64,000 nt of DNA from Siderastrea siderea (GCA_964030785.1 OZ034977.1:33086152-33150151); one strand, 5' to 3'; shown: positions 1-11,659, counted from the stretch's first letter. The notes: a model not told the origin generated them from the letters alone. Numbers and translations: made by a program.

Positions 1-1439
1 AGATACATTAAGAATTGGAGACCTATTTCTCTTTTAAATGTCGACGTTAAAATTGCCTCGAAAGCCCTCGCCTCGCGTTTAGAAAAAGTTTTACCAGAGA
101 TCATACATCCTGATCAGTATGCTTATGTCAAAGGAAGAACGATATTCGACGCCGTTAGGACAATTGACGATATTATGGAATACACTAAAATCAAACAGCT
201 ACCTGGACTAATGGTTGCTTTCGACTTCGAAAAAGCTTTCGATTCATTAAGTTGGCCTTTTTTGTTTAAAGCTTTGAAATCTTTTAACTTTGGTGAGTCC
301 TTCATTAAATGGGTTTCTACACTTTATTCCAATATTTCAAGCTGCGTCCTCAACAACAGCTTTACGACACAAATGTTTGAAGTACGCAGGAGTACGCAGG
401 GGTGTTAGACAAGGTGACCCGCTGTCGGCCTATCTTTTCATCGTGGCTCTGGAGGTATTGCTTATCAAAATTCGTTGCGATAAGGAGATCAGAGGAATTA
501 TGGTTGAAAATAGAGAATTAAAATTAGCAGCTTTTGCTGATGACTTAACTACATTCTTACAAGGAATCAACTCCTTTCAACGCCTTTCTATAATTCTAGA
601 CGGCTTTGGAATCTGCTCAGGTCTGAAACTAAATGTGGAGAAGACCGAAGCTTTATGGTTGGGGAGCAATCACGAGAATATAGAGAAAGTTAATAAACCA
701 ATCCAGATTCTAGGGATGCATTTTACTTACAACTGGCGCAAACGTCAAGAACTAAATTTCGATGCTGTATTGAAATCGATATCGAAAACTCTGAAGGGGT
801 GGAAATGGAGGAACCTCACCCTATATGGGAAAATCCAGGTCGTGAAATCCTTCGTCATACCCAAATTTATGTTTCGTGCTTCTCTCATCTGTCTCTCTAA
901 AGATATCATAAAACAGGCTAACTCCGTTATTTATAAATTTATTTGGAAAGGAACGGATAAAATCAAACGTCTCGCTATTATCAGCGATTACAAAAACGGT
1001 GGCTTAAGAATGCCTCACATTGAAACATTAATCGACACACAACGCATTATGTGTCTTAAAAAATATTCTCAGGACTATATTTCCCCTTGGAAGCACATCC
1101 TGTCTTTTTTTCTGAAGGACTACGGGGGCAAATTTCTTTTGCATTGTAATTTTAGTGTTGCTGATTTACCTAGCTATCTTCCAAATTTCTATAAAGAGTG
1201 TTTCACAGTCTGGTGCAAACTATCAACCTTATCTGTTTCAACTCGCAAACATGTCCTAGAACAAGTATTATGGAACAACCAATTCCTTCGCATTGACGGA
1301 AAGCCCGTATTCTGCAAGAAAATATCTTCTAACGGTATAATATCCCTTGGAAGCATATTGACAAAAAACGGAAATCTCAAACCTTGGAATTTTTTTAAAG
1401 TAAATGGACTAAATCCCAACGACTATCTTCTACTTATAG
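1..1439 (+). pseudogene. L1/Tx1-type LINE reverse transcriptase, 5' part (partial, frameshifted)
   Basis: This is the reverse transcriptase of a non-LTR retrotransposon, which copies element RNA into DNA at a nicked target. The window edge cuts off its start, so the endonuclease domain is not visible. Frame 1 (1-408) begins with an NWRPISLLN-type motif and carries motif A as FDFEKAFDS; its catalytic Asp codon is at 223. Frame 2 then takes over with RQGDPLSAYLF and motif C as FADD (533-544). It runs through thumb and connection sequence to 1439. The frame change lies at a 10-bp duplication at 380-400. The reading resumes at 4439 on the far side of a hAT insertion. The clade call (L1/Tx1 rather than CR1 or RTE) is from motif style and is less certain than the RT call. 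The copy cannot encode a working protein. Confidence 0.9.
380..400 (+). other. 10-bp tandem duplication that frameshifts the LINE RT
   Basis: AGTACGCAGG occurs twice in direct succession. Reading through one copy joins frame 1 (ending FEVRR) to frame 2 (starting GVRQGDP) with no residue missing from the conserved RT block. With both copies present, frame 1 stops at TAG 406-408. This looks like a replication-slippage scar. Confidence 0.85.
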
Positions 1440-1456
1440 CAGTGCTCGACACTAAC
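1440..1456 (+). repeat. Left terminal inverted repeat of the hAT element
   Basis: CAGTGCTCGACACTAAC is the exact reverse complement of 4417-4433. The CAGTG start is typical of hAT ends. Confidence 0.9.
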
Positions 1457-1824
1457 GCTAGTACACTAGCCCAGGGCTAGTAAAACTTCAGGCTGGGCTA
1501 GTAAAAATTCGATCCTACTAGCCCCAAGACTAGTAAGTTTTATGAAATTTTTTTTTTACAAAAACTCTAAAACTTGCAAAGTTCTTTTAGAAAGCTTCAT
1601 CAGGAGCTATTTTCCATAGCTTGAGTAATTTAAACCAGAGGACTTGCAATCCATATCGGACCATATCGATGCGGAATCGTACGTTCAACTTGAAAACCGG
1701 ACGCCATCTTGGCAAAGGCCTTTCATCCTCGCTTCCATGTCACTCAAAAAGGACCTGGGATAGAGCCACGCTTGGTCCGCCATCTTTGATTTTTTCGTGC
1801 GCGACCTGTTACAGTCTCTCTGCA

Positions 1825-3950
1825 ATGAAGAAGATTTCAAGCTATTTCAACACACCACAGTCTTCGAGAAAACGTCCTTCCGAGGCTCATAATCCCCAGC
1901 CAGAGTCGCATTCTTCAACAGACGACAAGACACCACACGAAGAGAAAAAAAATGCAGAATTTTTCAACCAAGTTGGAAACAAACTTACCCGTGGCTGAAG
2001 TTCATGGAAGGTAAAATGTTTTGTGGAACGTGTTTGGACTCTACCAATAGTGCTGAGCGACTAGCAAATCCGACCTCGGCCTTCGTCACAGGAACAGAAA
2101 ATTTCCGTTTGGATTCCATAAAAAGTCATGAAAGTTCCATACCCCACGTACAAGCTACAAAAGCCTCTGTGTTTCGACTCAATCCTCAACAAGCTCCACT
2201 TCCGAGAGCACTTGTTGCTGTATCAGAGGAAGTGCAAATGAAGATGGAAAAGTTGTTCGATATAGCCTATTTTGTCGCCAAACTTGAACTTCCATTCACT
2301 GTATTTGAAAATATTGCTTCTTTAGAGGCAAAACATGGAGTGAAATTAGGGCAAACCTACCACAACGATAAAGCATGTAAGAACTTTATCAGAGCTATTG
2401 CAGAGCAGTTTAATTGTGAATTGTCTCAAACACTGACAAGTGCAAGATTTATCAGTATCATGGCTGATGGTGCGACTGATGTTGGTACCAGAGAAGTTCT
2501 TGATGTTTATGTTAGGTTGTTAGAAAATGGTAAAGCAGTCAACACCTTTGTTGCCTTGAAAGAATGTCCAAATGGCAAAGCTCAAGGGATTACAGAAGCT
2601 ATCACGTTAGCCATGGATGAGGAAGACCAGAATTGGAAGAATAAAACTGCCTGCCTTGGAACAGATGGAGCCTCTGTGATGGTGGGACAGCATGGTGGAG
2701 TGTTTGGTATCTTAAAACGAGATATCCCAAGCCTTATTAGTGTCCATTGCATTGCACATAACTTAGAACTAGGATTACAAGACACACTTAAGGCTATCCC
2801 CCTCTTCCGAGAAGTGAAAGAAATGTTTCAAGGCATGTGGAAGTATTACAAGTATTCCTGCAAGGCACTAAAAGAGTTGAAAGACTTGGCTGAATCAATG
2901 GATGAGAAGGCCTACAAATGCACCAAGGCTGATGGTTCTAGATGGGTGCCCCACTTGCATCGAGCTCTAGAGGTACTGCTCTGCAAGAACTACAAGATCA
3001 TTGTTCTCCATTTTGAACATGCTTCTCAGGCAAGAGACAGTAGTGCTGAAATGCAAGGAAGGGCCACTAACTACTCCAAGAAATTAAAGAGTTTTAAATT
3101 CTTGAAGTTCATGCACCTTTTGCTGGATGTCGTCAAAGAAGTTAGCAAGGTATCTTTACTTTTTCAAAGAGATGATGTGACTGTCTCAGCTGTACAGCTT
3201 AAAATTGACACCCTCTGTGGAGCTTTAGATGCTATGAACCTCAGGCCTGGTGAGCATGTTAGATCATTTTGTGCGGAGATTACTGATGACAACATGTTCA
3301 AAGAAACTCATCTCAAGAGAGTGAATGGAGATGATGCTTCCTTTATGTCCATCAAATCAGGACTTATCACATCTGCCAAGGAATACTTTCACAAGAGATT
3401 TTCCAATTTCCAGGAGGATCCTGTCCTCCTTGGAGCAGCAGATCTCAGCAACCCCCTGTTGTGGCCAAGAGAGAGACAAGATCTCCTCATCTTTGGTGAG
3501 AACAAGCTAACTGACATAATTCACCATTTCTAAGCTCTTCTCACAAGGCATAATTTTGATGAACAAGCCTGTCTGGATGAATGGCTTGAACTAAAACTGT
3601 TAGTGTACAGAAGGCCTCAGTTGAGGGAACAAAGCATTCAGCACTTTTGGTGTCATGTATTTACAGCTTTTGGGAATGAATTTCCAAATATGCTCATGGT
3701 GGTAGAACTGTGTTTAATTATTCCAGTCCAGACTGCTTGTGTTGAAAGAGGCAACAGCTGCTTAAACAGAATCATGACGGACCACAGAGCAAGCCTTGAG
3801 GTCCCAACAGTTAGTGCTCTGATGCACATTGCGATCAATGGCCCAAGCCATGGAGAATATGATGCGACAAGAGCAGTTGCACACTGGTTAACTTCAGGTG
3901 AAAGAAGAAGACCAGAGTACATGGATCAGAATAGAAGAGATGCAGAGTAG
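1825..3950 (+). pseudogene. hAT transposase, ZNF862/DUF4371-like, with one frameshift and one stop
   Basis: The protein would cut and paste the hAT element. The likely start is ATG 1825 (MKKISSYFNTPQ), and the first frame stops at 1996. The matching continuation is in another frame upstream of ATG 2004: it reads FQPSWKQTYPWLKFMEGKMFCGTC, so the TTF/BED-like zinc-finger block is split at an 8-A run (1945-1952). The catalytic RNase-H-like region follows, with IMADGATDVGTRE, a DGASVM block and an HCIAHNLELG block. An in-frame TAA at 3531-3533 interrupts it. The same frame stays open to 3950 and includes the hAT dimerisation region (IPVQTACVERGNSCLNRI, near 3720-3775). Family resemblance to ZNF862-like hAT-derived proteins is from memory. 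Two lesions make it non-functional as read. Confidence 0.85.
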
Positions 3951-4416
3951 ACTCACTGTTCATGCAACTGAACACTTTGAAAATGTCACTTTACGAATCA
4001 TTCTTGTTGTGTTCACAACATGCTGGCAGTTGCCATGAACTCTAGTACTTCAATGAAGTCACTGCTAAAGTCATTGAATTGTTGATTATTTAAATTTAAA
4101 AGAAAACATTGTGTCTTAGACTTGAGACTGTGCTCATCTCTAAAAGTAACAAGATGACTTTTATATTAATAAAGAAAACAAAGACGATAGAGTAAGTGTT
4201 CATTTTTTTATTTTTTTAATATATCATTAGCCTTTTCTTACTAAGTGTCACTGGAGAAAGAGAAGGGTGTTTCAGGGGAGGAGGAGAAAGGAAAGGAGAC
4301 CTATTTCCTTAAGTGGACTTTTTTCTGTTTTTTTGGGGGGGGTATGGGCTAGTGGCTCTACCTTGTGGGCTAGTGATTTCCGTTACTCACTAGCCCATTG
4401 CCTAGTATCCAAAAAA

Positions 4417-4433
4417 GTTAGTGTCGAGCACTG
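4417..4433 (-). repeat. Right terminal inverted repeat of the hAT element
   Basis: GTTAGTGTCGAGCACTG mirrors 1440-1456 and is followed directly by the TATAG target duplication at 4434-4438. Confidence 0.9.
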
Positions 4434-4438
4434 TATAG

Positions 4439-5170
4439 GTCTTTATAAATCGCTCCCTTTTGCATGGAAAAAACTCATTAAATCCAATGATGAAGCTGAT
4501 GATCCATCTATCTCCCAAAACACTGCCCTTAAATTCACTCTTAATTTGAAGGACGATACTCTGAGCCTTGACTCAATTACATCCTCAAAACTGTACTGGA
4601 AACAGATAGAGACTATTCAGGTCTATCCCTCTGCACGAGTCAAATACACTACTCGATTTTCTACTTGCAATCTTGATTGGGATTCAATCTATCTGTTTCT
4701 GCACCTTGTCACCCTAGACACCAAAACGAGAACTTTTCAATATAAAGTACTTAATCGAATAATCTTTACTAACAAAACACTATACAAAATGAGGTTAGTT
4801 GACTCATCTCTTTGCACCTTTTGTAAAATTTCAGATGAATCCCTCGAGCATCTATTATGTAGCTGTGAATTTACTATAGCTTTCTGGAAGTCTGTTGTTC
4901 TTTGGGTTGTCTTTACACATTGACATTGACTCTCTAAACGATTGCGACATCATTTTTGGTCTTATACAAAAGAGGCCCCACTGGCTGCTTTTAAATCATA
5001 TAATCATTGCTGGCAAACAGATTATCTATCAAAACCGTCTGAAAAACTATGTACCATTACTGTCTCATCTTATAGCTAAATTAAGGTATACAGAATCTAT
5101 TGAACGAGCAATAGCTAAAAAGAACAAAAGACAACATACACGAAGGGAAGTGGAAGCCTTTGCTTAATAT
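4439..5170 (+). pseudogene. L1/Tx1-type LINE, C-terminal part with zf-RVT motif
   Basis: This continues the LINE after the hAT insertion, starting GLYKSLPFAWKKL. It carries a zinc-knuckle-like C-x2-C ... H-x4-C pattern (CTFCKISDESLEHLLCSC, about 4814-4867), as in the zf-RVT domain found after reverse transcriptases. The frame ends at TGA 4921. A second frame beginning near 4895 (FFGLSLHIDIDSLND) continues to TAA 5165-5167 with a basic, Lys/Arg-rich end. One frameshift near 4895 therefore separates the two. Only 1-1439 plus this part belongs to the LINE; 1440-4433 is foreign. Confidence 0.8.
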
Positions 5171-5373
5171 CTAATGTATCAAAAAGATACTGTACCGCTG
5201 GAAAATGTAAATGTAATTAATTATTAAATTATTATAATTTTTTTAGTGTGTATAGGCCGTTTATCTTTATCTATGACAGTGATGTAATGCAACGTATGTA
5301 GTGTAACGTATGCAACGTAGTCAGTAATCTCAGTCGATGTGTGTATGTAAAGATGTTAAAATGACAATAAAAA
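5171..5373 (+). mobile_element. 3' untranslated region and A-tail of the LINE
   Basis: AT-rich sequence follows the LINE stop. An AATAAA lies near 5363 and an A-run at about 5366-5373 directly abuts the first 18-bp repeat. I infer the LINE integrated at or inside an 18-bp array. Confidence 0.6.
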
Positions 5374-6315
5374 AAATCAAATGACCCAACCTCTTCAAAT
5401 GGCCCAACGATATCAAATGACCCAACAGGTTCAAATGTCCCAACCAGTTCAAATGGCCCGGGCATATTAAATGAGCCAACCGAATCATATGACCCAGCCA
5501 TATGAGATGAGCCAACCGGTTCAAATGACCCAACCATATCAAATGAGCCAACCAGATCAAATGACTCATCTCGGTCATCTGGTTCAAATGGCTCAACCGG
5601 ATCCATTGACCCAACTGGTTCATGATCATGGTCCACGGGTTGACCCATGCAACCGGCTGAATTGACCTAATGAGATCAAATACCCAACCGGAACAAATGG
5701 CCCAACCGGATCAAATGAGCCAACCATATCAAATAAGCCAACCAGCTGAAATGAGCCAACTGGATCAAATGACCCAAGCAGCTCAAATGACCCAACCGGC
5801 CCAAGTGGCCCAACATATCAAATGAGCCAAGCGGATCACATGAGCCAACTGGATCGAATGAGCCAACCGGCTCAAATGGCCTAACCATATCAAATGACCC
5901 AATCGGATCAAATGAACCAACTGGCAAATGAGCAAACCGGATCAAATGACACAACCATATCAAATCAGCCATCCGGATCATATGGCCAAACCATATCAAA
6001 TGAGCCAATGGGTTTAATTGACCCAACCATATGAAATGAGCCAACGGGATAAAATGACTCATCTCGGTCATCTGGGTTTAATAGCACAACCAGATCAAAT
6101 GTGCCACCCAGTTCAAATGGCCCAACTGCATCCATTGACCCAACTGCATCAAATTGGCCATCCGAATCAAATGAGCCAACCATATCAAATGAGCCAACCG
6201 GTTCAAATGGCTCAACCGGATCCATTGACCCAACTATGATCAGTTGATCCAAGCAACCGGTTCAATTGACCTAACCAGATCAAATACCCAACCGGATCAA
6301 ATGACCCAACCGATT
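5374..6315 (+). repeat. 18-bp minisatellite array 1
   Basis: Tandem units of CAAATGRCCCAACC plus a 4-base variable tail (ATAT, GGTT, AGTT, GGAT, AGAT, GGCT), about 18 bp per unit. Many substitutions and odd spacers are present. The right edge ends in ACCCAACCGATTTTTT and is shared with the array ending at 46432. ORFs here, such as repeated MTQPYQ or LGHLIW peptides, follow from the 18-bp period being six codons; I do not call them genes. Confidence 0.95.
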
Positions 6316-7084
6316 TTTTTAACATGATGTTCCTTATTATAACTTTAAAAGCATTACGCTGCCTTACGTTTAACTAAACTTTTCGGGAAAGATGCGTAAA
6401 TTTGTGCCACATGCACCTTTATACTGTTGGTAATACAAATGCTTAAGGACGCGTTAAAAGTTGAACTTTACTTTTCCGTTGATAAAAGATACGTAAAGTT
6501 TAGTTTTCCGCTTTTCGTAAAAATGCGTATAGGCATGTAAAGTTCAGCTGTAATGCTTTTGGTAAGACACATTAAATTAGCTATTTACAACCATGTGGAA
6601 AAACGCGTGGGCGCTAAATTGTACAAAATTTAAGTTTCCTTTTTTGTTAAGACGCCTGTAACTGCGTATCGTTCAACTTTACGCTTTCCGTAAAAATGCG
6701 TAAAGGTGTGTAAAGACGTGTAAAGGTGTATAAACATTTTATCTTTGCTTAGCCGTAAAAGTGCTAAAGTTCGCGTTAAGTTCAACTTTGTTCAAGACGA
6801 GTTTAATTGGATGAAGTTATTTGTCTTTATGTAAAGACAGGTACGTATTAAATTGCGTAAAGTTCAATTTAACGTTTCTGTTAAGACTTTAGCTCTGAGA
6901 GGCCATGTAATGACAGTGAATTGGTTGTTTGCTACGCAGGGTAGACTTCCCAAACGCTAGACAAGTTCTTTTTTATCGCCGTATAAATCGAATTTGAGGT
7001 AGTTTGCTTTAATAAATCAATGGTTTCTCAACGGAATCATTCACTTTCGTATTCTACAGAGACGAAATTTACCGCAGTATACTA
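6316..7084. other. AT-rich spacer with clustered CGTAAA motifs, no gene
   Basis: No coding region is supportable. From about 6340 to 6880 the motif CGTAAA or its complement TTTACG, and close variants such as TGCGTAAAGG and AACTTTACGC, recur many times in both orientations. The first 120 bases are nearly duplicated at 46433-46540. From 6900 to 7084 I see nothing recognisable. It could be the end of a non-autonomous transposon. Confidence 0.6.
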
Positions 7085-7224
7085 TTAAGAAAATCCCAGA
7101 ATGATTCTGAACAGAGGGTATTCGGACGTGCACGTTCTGAATACTCTAGAATTCGTCGGCGTCAGGAGCACGTATTCAATGCTAGAAAATTCATGCATAT
7201 TCGGGTTTTTATGTAGTGTCAGTG
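7085..7224 (-). repeat. GTATTCG-rich boundary segment, left end of the 97-bp satellite
   Basis: It contains GTATTCG/GAATAC motifs (GGGTATTCGGACG, CTGAATACTC, CACGTATTC). In reverse complement it resembles the segments right of the satellites at 26451 and 48430: an ACACT..AAAAA..CGAATAT..GAATT..TTGAATACG order is common to all three. I infer it is the mirrored border of one repeat unit. Confidence 0.55.
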
Positions 7225-10200
7225 CGAAAATGAGAAAACGTGCTAATCTTGGGCTGAAAACGCTGTTTTGTACAAGCTCGTGAACTTTGCTGATAATAAT
7301 CAGAATTTTCAGCCCTAGAGCAGCACGTTTTGTCATTTTTGCACTGGCCGCCCAACTTTTTAGCGATTTTCAGCAAAGTGCACGAGATTGTCCAATACAC
7401 CGTTTTCAGCCCTACATCAGCACGTTTTGTCCTTTTCTCACTCAACGCACCACTTTTTAGCGATTGTCAGCAAAGTGCACGAGTTTGTACATAACAGCGT
7501 TTTCAGCCCGAGATCAGCACGTTTTGTCATTTTCGCTCTCGCCGCACCACTTTTTAGCAATTTTCAGCAAAGTGCACGAGTTTGTCCAAAACAGCGTTTT
7601 CAGCCCGACATCAGCACGTTTTGTCATTTTCGCACTGGGCGCACCACTTTTCAGAAATTTTCAGTAAAGCGCACGAGTTTGTAGAAAACAGCGTTTTCAG
7701 CCCTAGATCAGCAGGTTTTGTCATTTTCGCACTGGGTGCACTACTTTTAAGCCAGTTTTAGCAACGTGCACGACTTTGTACAAAAAAGTCTTTTTAGCAC
7801 GAGATCAGCACGTTTTGTCATTTTCGCACTGGGCACACCTTTTTTAGCGATTTTCAGCAAAGTGCACGAGTTTGTGCAAAACAGCGTTTTAAGCGCGAGA
7901 TCACCATATTTTGACCTTTTCGCACTGGGCGCACCACTGTTTAGCGATGTTCAGCAAAGTGCAGGAGTTTGTACATAACAGTGTTTTCAGCCCGAGATCA
8001 GCACGTTTTGTCATTTTTGCACTGGCCGCACCACTGTTTAGTGATTTTCAACAAAGTGCACGAGTTTCTACAAAACAGCGTTATCAGCCCGAAGTCAGCA
8101 CGTTTTGTCATTTTCGCACTGGGTACACTACTTTTTAACGGCTTACAGCAAAATGCACAGGTTTGTACAGAACAGAAATTTTCAGCCCAAGATCAGCACG
8201 TTTTGTCATTTTCGCACTAGGCGCACCACGTTACAACGATTTTCAGCAAGTGCACGGGTTTGTACAAAACCGCGTTTTCACCCAAGATCAAAATGTTTTT
8301 CCATTTTCATACTAGGTGCACCACTTTTTAGTGATTTTCAGCAAAGCGCACGAGTTTGTACAAAACAGCGTTGTCAGCCCGAGATCAGAAGATTTTGCGA
8401 TTTTTGCACTTTGTGCACCACTTTGTAGCGATTTTCAACAAAGTGGACGAGTTTGTCCAAAACAGCGATTTCGGCCCGAGATCAGCACATTTTTTCATTT
8501 TCTCACTAGGCGCATCACTTTTTAGCCATTTTCAGCAAAGTGCACGAGTTTGTCCAAAACAGCGTTTTAAGCGCGAAATCAGCACGTTTTGTCATTTTCG
8601 CACTAGGCGCACCACTTTACAACGATTTTCAGCAAAGTGCACGGGTTTGTACAAAATAGCGTTTTCATCCCAAGATCAGAATGTTTTTTCCATTTTCATA
8701 CTGGGCGCACCACTTTTTAGTGATTTTCAGCAAAGCGCAGGAGTTTGTACAAAACAGCGTTGTCAGCCCGAGATCAGAAGGTTTTGCGATTTTTGCACTT
8801 TGTGCACCACTTTGTAGCGATTTTCAACAAAGTGGACGAGTTTGTACAAAACAGCGATTTCGGCCCGAGATCAGCACGTCTCTCATTTTAGGCAATGGGT
8901 GCAGTACTTTTGAGTGATTTTCAGCAAAGTGTACGACTTTGCACAAAACAGCGATTTTAGCTTGAGATCAGCACGTTTTGTCATTTTTACACTGGGCACA
9001 CCACATTTTAGCGTTTTTCAGCAAAGTGCACGAGTTTGTACAGAACAGAAGTTTTAAGCCCGAGATCAGCACGTTTTCTCATTTTTGCACTGGGTGCACC
9101 ACTTTTTATAGCGACTTCCAGCTAAGTGCACGGGTTTGTTCAAAACAGCGTTTTCAGCCCGAGATCAGAAGGTTTTGCGATTTTTGCACTTTGCGCACCA
9201 CTTTTTAGCAATTTTCACCAAAGTGCACGAGTTTGTGCGAATTAATGTTTTCAGCCCGAGATATGCACGTTTTGTCATTTTCGCACTGGGCACACCACTT
9301 TTTTCCAATCTTCAGCAAAGTGCACGAATTTGTACAAAACTGCGTTTTCAGCCCGAGATCAGAAGGTTTTGCCATTTTTGCTCTTTGTGCACCATTTTTT
9401 AGCGATTTACAGCAAAGTGCACAAGTTTGTGCAAATTAATATTTTCAACCCGAGAAATGCACGTTTTGTCTCTTTTGCACTGGGCGCACCACTTTTTAGG
9501 GTCTTCAGTTAAGTCCATCAGTTTCTGAAAATCATAGTTTTGAGCCAAAGATTAGAACGTGTTGTCATTTTCGGACTGGGTACACCACTTTTTAGCCATT
9601 TTCAGCAAACTGCACGAGTTTGTACAAAACAGCGTTTTCAGCCCGACATGAGCATGTTTTGTCCTTTTCCCACAGGGCACACCACTTTTATGCGGTTTTC
9701 AGCAAAGTGCACGAGTTTGTATAGAACAGAAGTTTTCTGTCCGAGATCAGCACGTTTTGTCCTTTTCGCACTGGGGGCACCACTTTTTTAGCAACGTTCA
9801 GCAAAGTGCAGGAGAGTGTAAATAAGAGCGTTTTCAACCCGATATCAGCACGTTTTGTCATTTTTGCACTGAGCGAACCACTTTTAAGCAATCCCCACCT
9901 AAGTGCACGGGTTTGTTCAAAACAGCGTTTTCAGCCTGACATCAGAAGGTTTTGCAATTTTTGCACTTTGCTTACCACGTTTTAGCGATTTTCAGCAAAG
10001 TGCACGAGTTTGTGCAAATTAATGTTTTCAGCCCGAGATATGCACGTTTGTCATTTTTGCACTTGGCGCACCACTTTTAAGCGATTTTCAGCAAAGGGTA
10101 CGAGTTTGTAGAAAACAGTGTTTTCAGCCCGAGATCAGCACGTTTTGTCCTTTTCGCACTGGGCACACCACTTTTTTTGCGATTTTCAACAAGGTGCAAC

Positions 10201-10240
10201 AGTCTCTACAACACAGCTTTTTTAACCCGAGATCAGCTTT
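7225..10240 (+). repeat. 97-bp satellite array, main left block
   Basis: About 31 tandem monomers with a 97-bp period, for example the GAGTTTGTAC landmark at 7481 and 7578. Landmarks in each monomer are CAGCCCGAGATCAGCACG, TTTTGTCATTTTCGCACTGG and GCACCACTTTTTAGCGATTT. The first monomer (7225-7300) is inverted relative to the rest. Subtypes occur, including a GCAAATTAATG variant near 9240 and 9430 and a CTGAAAATCATAG variant near 9525. Two of the three forward frames of the consensus are open and the third stops at the TTTTTAG. Because 97 is not a multiple of 3, a read-through passes through successive frames and stops after about three monomers. None of these ORFs is a gene. Confidence 0.95.
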
Positions 10241-10840
10241 TCTTGTCATGTGTGATAAGTACTTTTGAACGCAGCTGGAAGGCTCATATTTACGCAGAGG
10301 ATAACTAACAGCTTGGCCACTATGGGGTTATGTGGACTTATTTGGCAACCCACTCATTGGCGGGTTCATTAGCACCACTGTTTAGCGATTTTTAGGAAAG
10401 AGCAGGAGTTTGTCCAAAACAGCCCGAGATCAGCACGTTTGTCAGTTTTGCACTGGGCGCACTTCCACCACGACGTCGCAGGCAGTTTTCTTTGAATTTC
10501 GTGGAATTTCGTTATTATTGCAGTGGAAGTATAAGCAGGGAGAGATAAAATAGTTTCTGAGTTAAATATATTACCATTACTTGAAATAAGCGAGTGTTTT
10601 ACTTTTTAAATGCTTTCCATCCGAACCAAATTGCTTTGACAAATGGCACCGACAAGTCTGCAATTGCCTGTTTTCAAGCACGTACACCTTTTTTAGTGAA
10701 GCTCCAAAAAATTTAGTAAACCATCAGATACTTGTAAAGTATCGAACTTTGCACTGTGAAAATAGGAACCTTATCTTTGAAGAACTTTTCTTGTTTTTTT
10801 TTCAAATTTCTATCGTTTGACCGCGGTCGAAGGCACACCG
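10241..10840. repeat. Interspersed module between satellite blocks (copy 1)
   Basis: It has a conserved non-satellite segment beginning GTGATAAGTACTTTTGAACG and a degenerate 97-bp monomer at about 10376-10465. A second conserved segment (10470-10840) contains GCAGTGGAAGTATAAGCAGG and TCGTTTGACCGCGGTCGAAG. Near copies lie at 18991-19600 and, in part, at 12046-12242 and 20680-21040. There is no ORF with recognisable content. Confidence 0.75.
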
Positions 10841-11105
10841 CTCTTTAGCAATTTTCAGCAAAGTGCATGGGTTTGTACAAAACAGCTGTTTCAACCCGAG
10901 ATTAGCACGTTTTGTCATTTTTGCACTGGGTGCACCACTTATTAGCGATTTTAAGCATAGTGCACGAGTTTGTGTAAAACAGAGTTTACAGCCCGAGATC
11001 AGCACGTTTTCTCATTTTCGCACTGGGCACGCCACTTTTTAGTGATCTTCAGCGAAGTGCACGGATTTGTACAAAGCAGCGTTTTCATCCCGATATCAGC
11101 GTTTT
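10841..11105 (+). repeat. 97-bp satellite, short block
   Basis: Nearly three monomers with the same landmarks as the main block. It is bounded on both sides by the interspersed modules. Confidence 0.9.
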
Positions 11106-11659
11106 TTGTTACGTGTGATAAGTATTTTTGAACGCACCTGGAAGGCTCAAATTTACGCAGCAAAAATCTAACACATTGGCGATTAGAAATGGTGATTGGA
11201 CTGAGTGAAGTACAATTCAGGGAGTAATCGGGCGAGCAATTTTAAATTGGCCGAGCGCGTAGCACGAGGACGATTTGAAATTACGAGCACGATTACTACT
11301 AAATTGTACGGCACGAAGTCCAGTTACCAATCAATCGTATCCCTAACATAATACGAGATTTGAAAATTTACGTGCCCTTCGGTGATATATTTTTAATTAT
11401 CACTTTTGCAAGCAGTGGGAAAACAGCTATAAAAAGAGCCCATTTCAGTGCACCTCAATGACGCGCGCGCAGGGTAGTTTTCCGAGTACAGCTGCCCAAT
11501 GACAAAAGTTCAAATTGGACAGCTGTAATTGGACACCCACGTGATTATCCTCCAATTATCTATCAAATAGGCGCGCGGAGAACCAAACACTATCGAGCAT
11601 TGTGTTATAGATAAGATTATGCGGTTAAGTGTATTTAATTGGCAACGCACTCAATGGCG
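11106..11659. repeat. Foldback-containing module (copy 1)
   Basis: Single-copy-looking sequence that recurs at 19841-20390. It contains a 138-bp imperfect palindrome (11191-11328) and, downstream, a region with AATTGGACAGCTG that forms an inverted repeat in the second copy. It ends at TTGGCAACGCACTCAATGGC, where satellite resumes. No coding content is seen. Confidence 0.7.
11191..11328. repeat. 138-bp imperfect palindrome (foldback) copy 1
   Basis: The left arm starts GGTGATTGGACT and the right arm ends AGTCCAGTTACC. Within the arms GTACAATT pairs with AATTGTAC and GTAATCG pairs with CGATTAC, so almost the whole 138 bp can fold. A copy of identical length lies at 19913-20050. Confidence 0.75.

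Larger units (their letters stand above)
1440..4433 (+). mobile_element. hAT-superfamily DNA transposon inserted in the LINE (2,994 bp)
   Basis: The element has 17-bp perfect terminal inverted repeats starting CAGTGCTCGACACTAAC. It is flanked by TATAG on both sides (1435-1439 and 4434-4438), a 5-bp target duplication. Removing the element plus one TATAG rejoins the LINE reading frame exactly (LLI then GLYKSLPFAW), which fixes both borders. Subterminal DNA at both ends is rich in CTAG/CACTAGCCC motifs (1456-1530 and 4340-4405), plausible transposase-binding sites. A decayed transposase lies at 1825-3950, and an AATAAA-like signal follows near 4170. Most hAT elements make 8-bp duplications; subgroups with 5-bp sites are known, and this fits one of those. 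The stretch 3951-4416 holds only 3' untranslated and subterminal sequence. Confidence 0.9.

Noticed and set aside
5374..6315. CRISPR-like array
   Set aside because: Repeats are directly adjacent with no unique spacers, the unit is 18 bp, and the DNA is eukaryotic.
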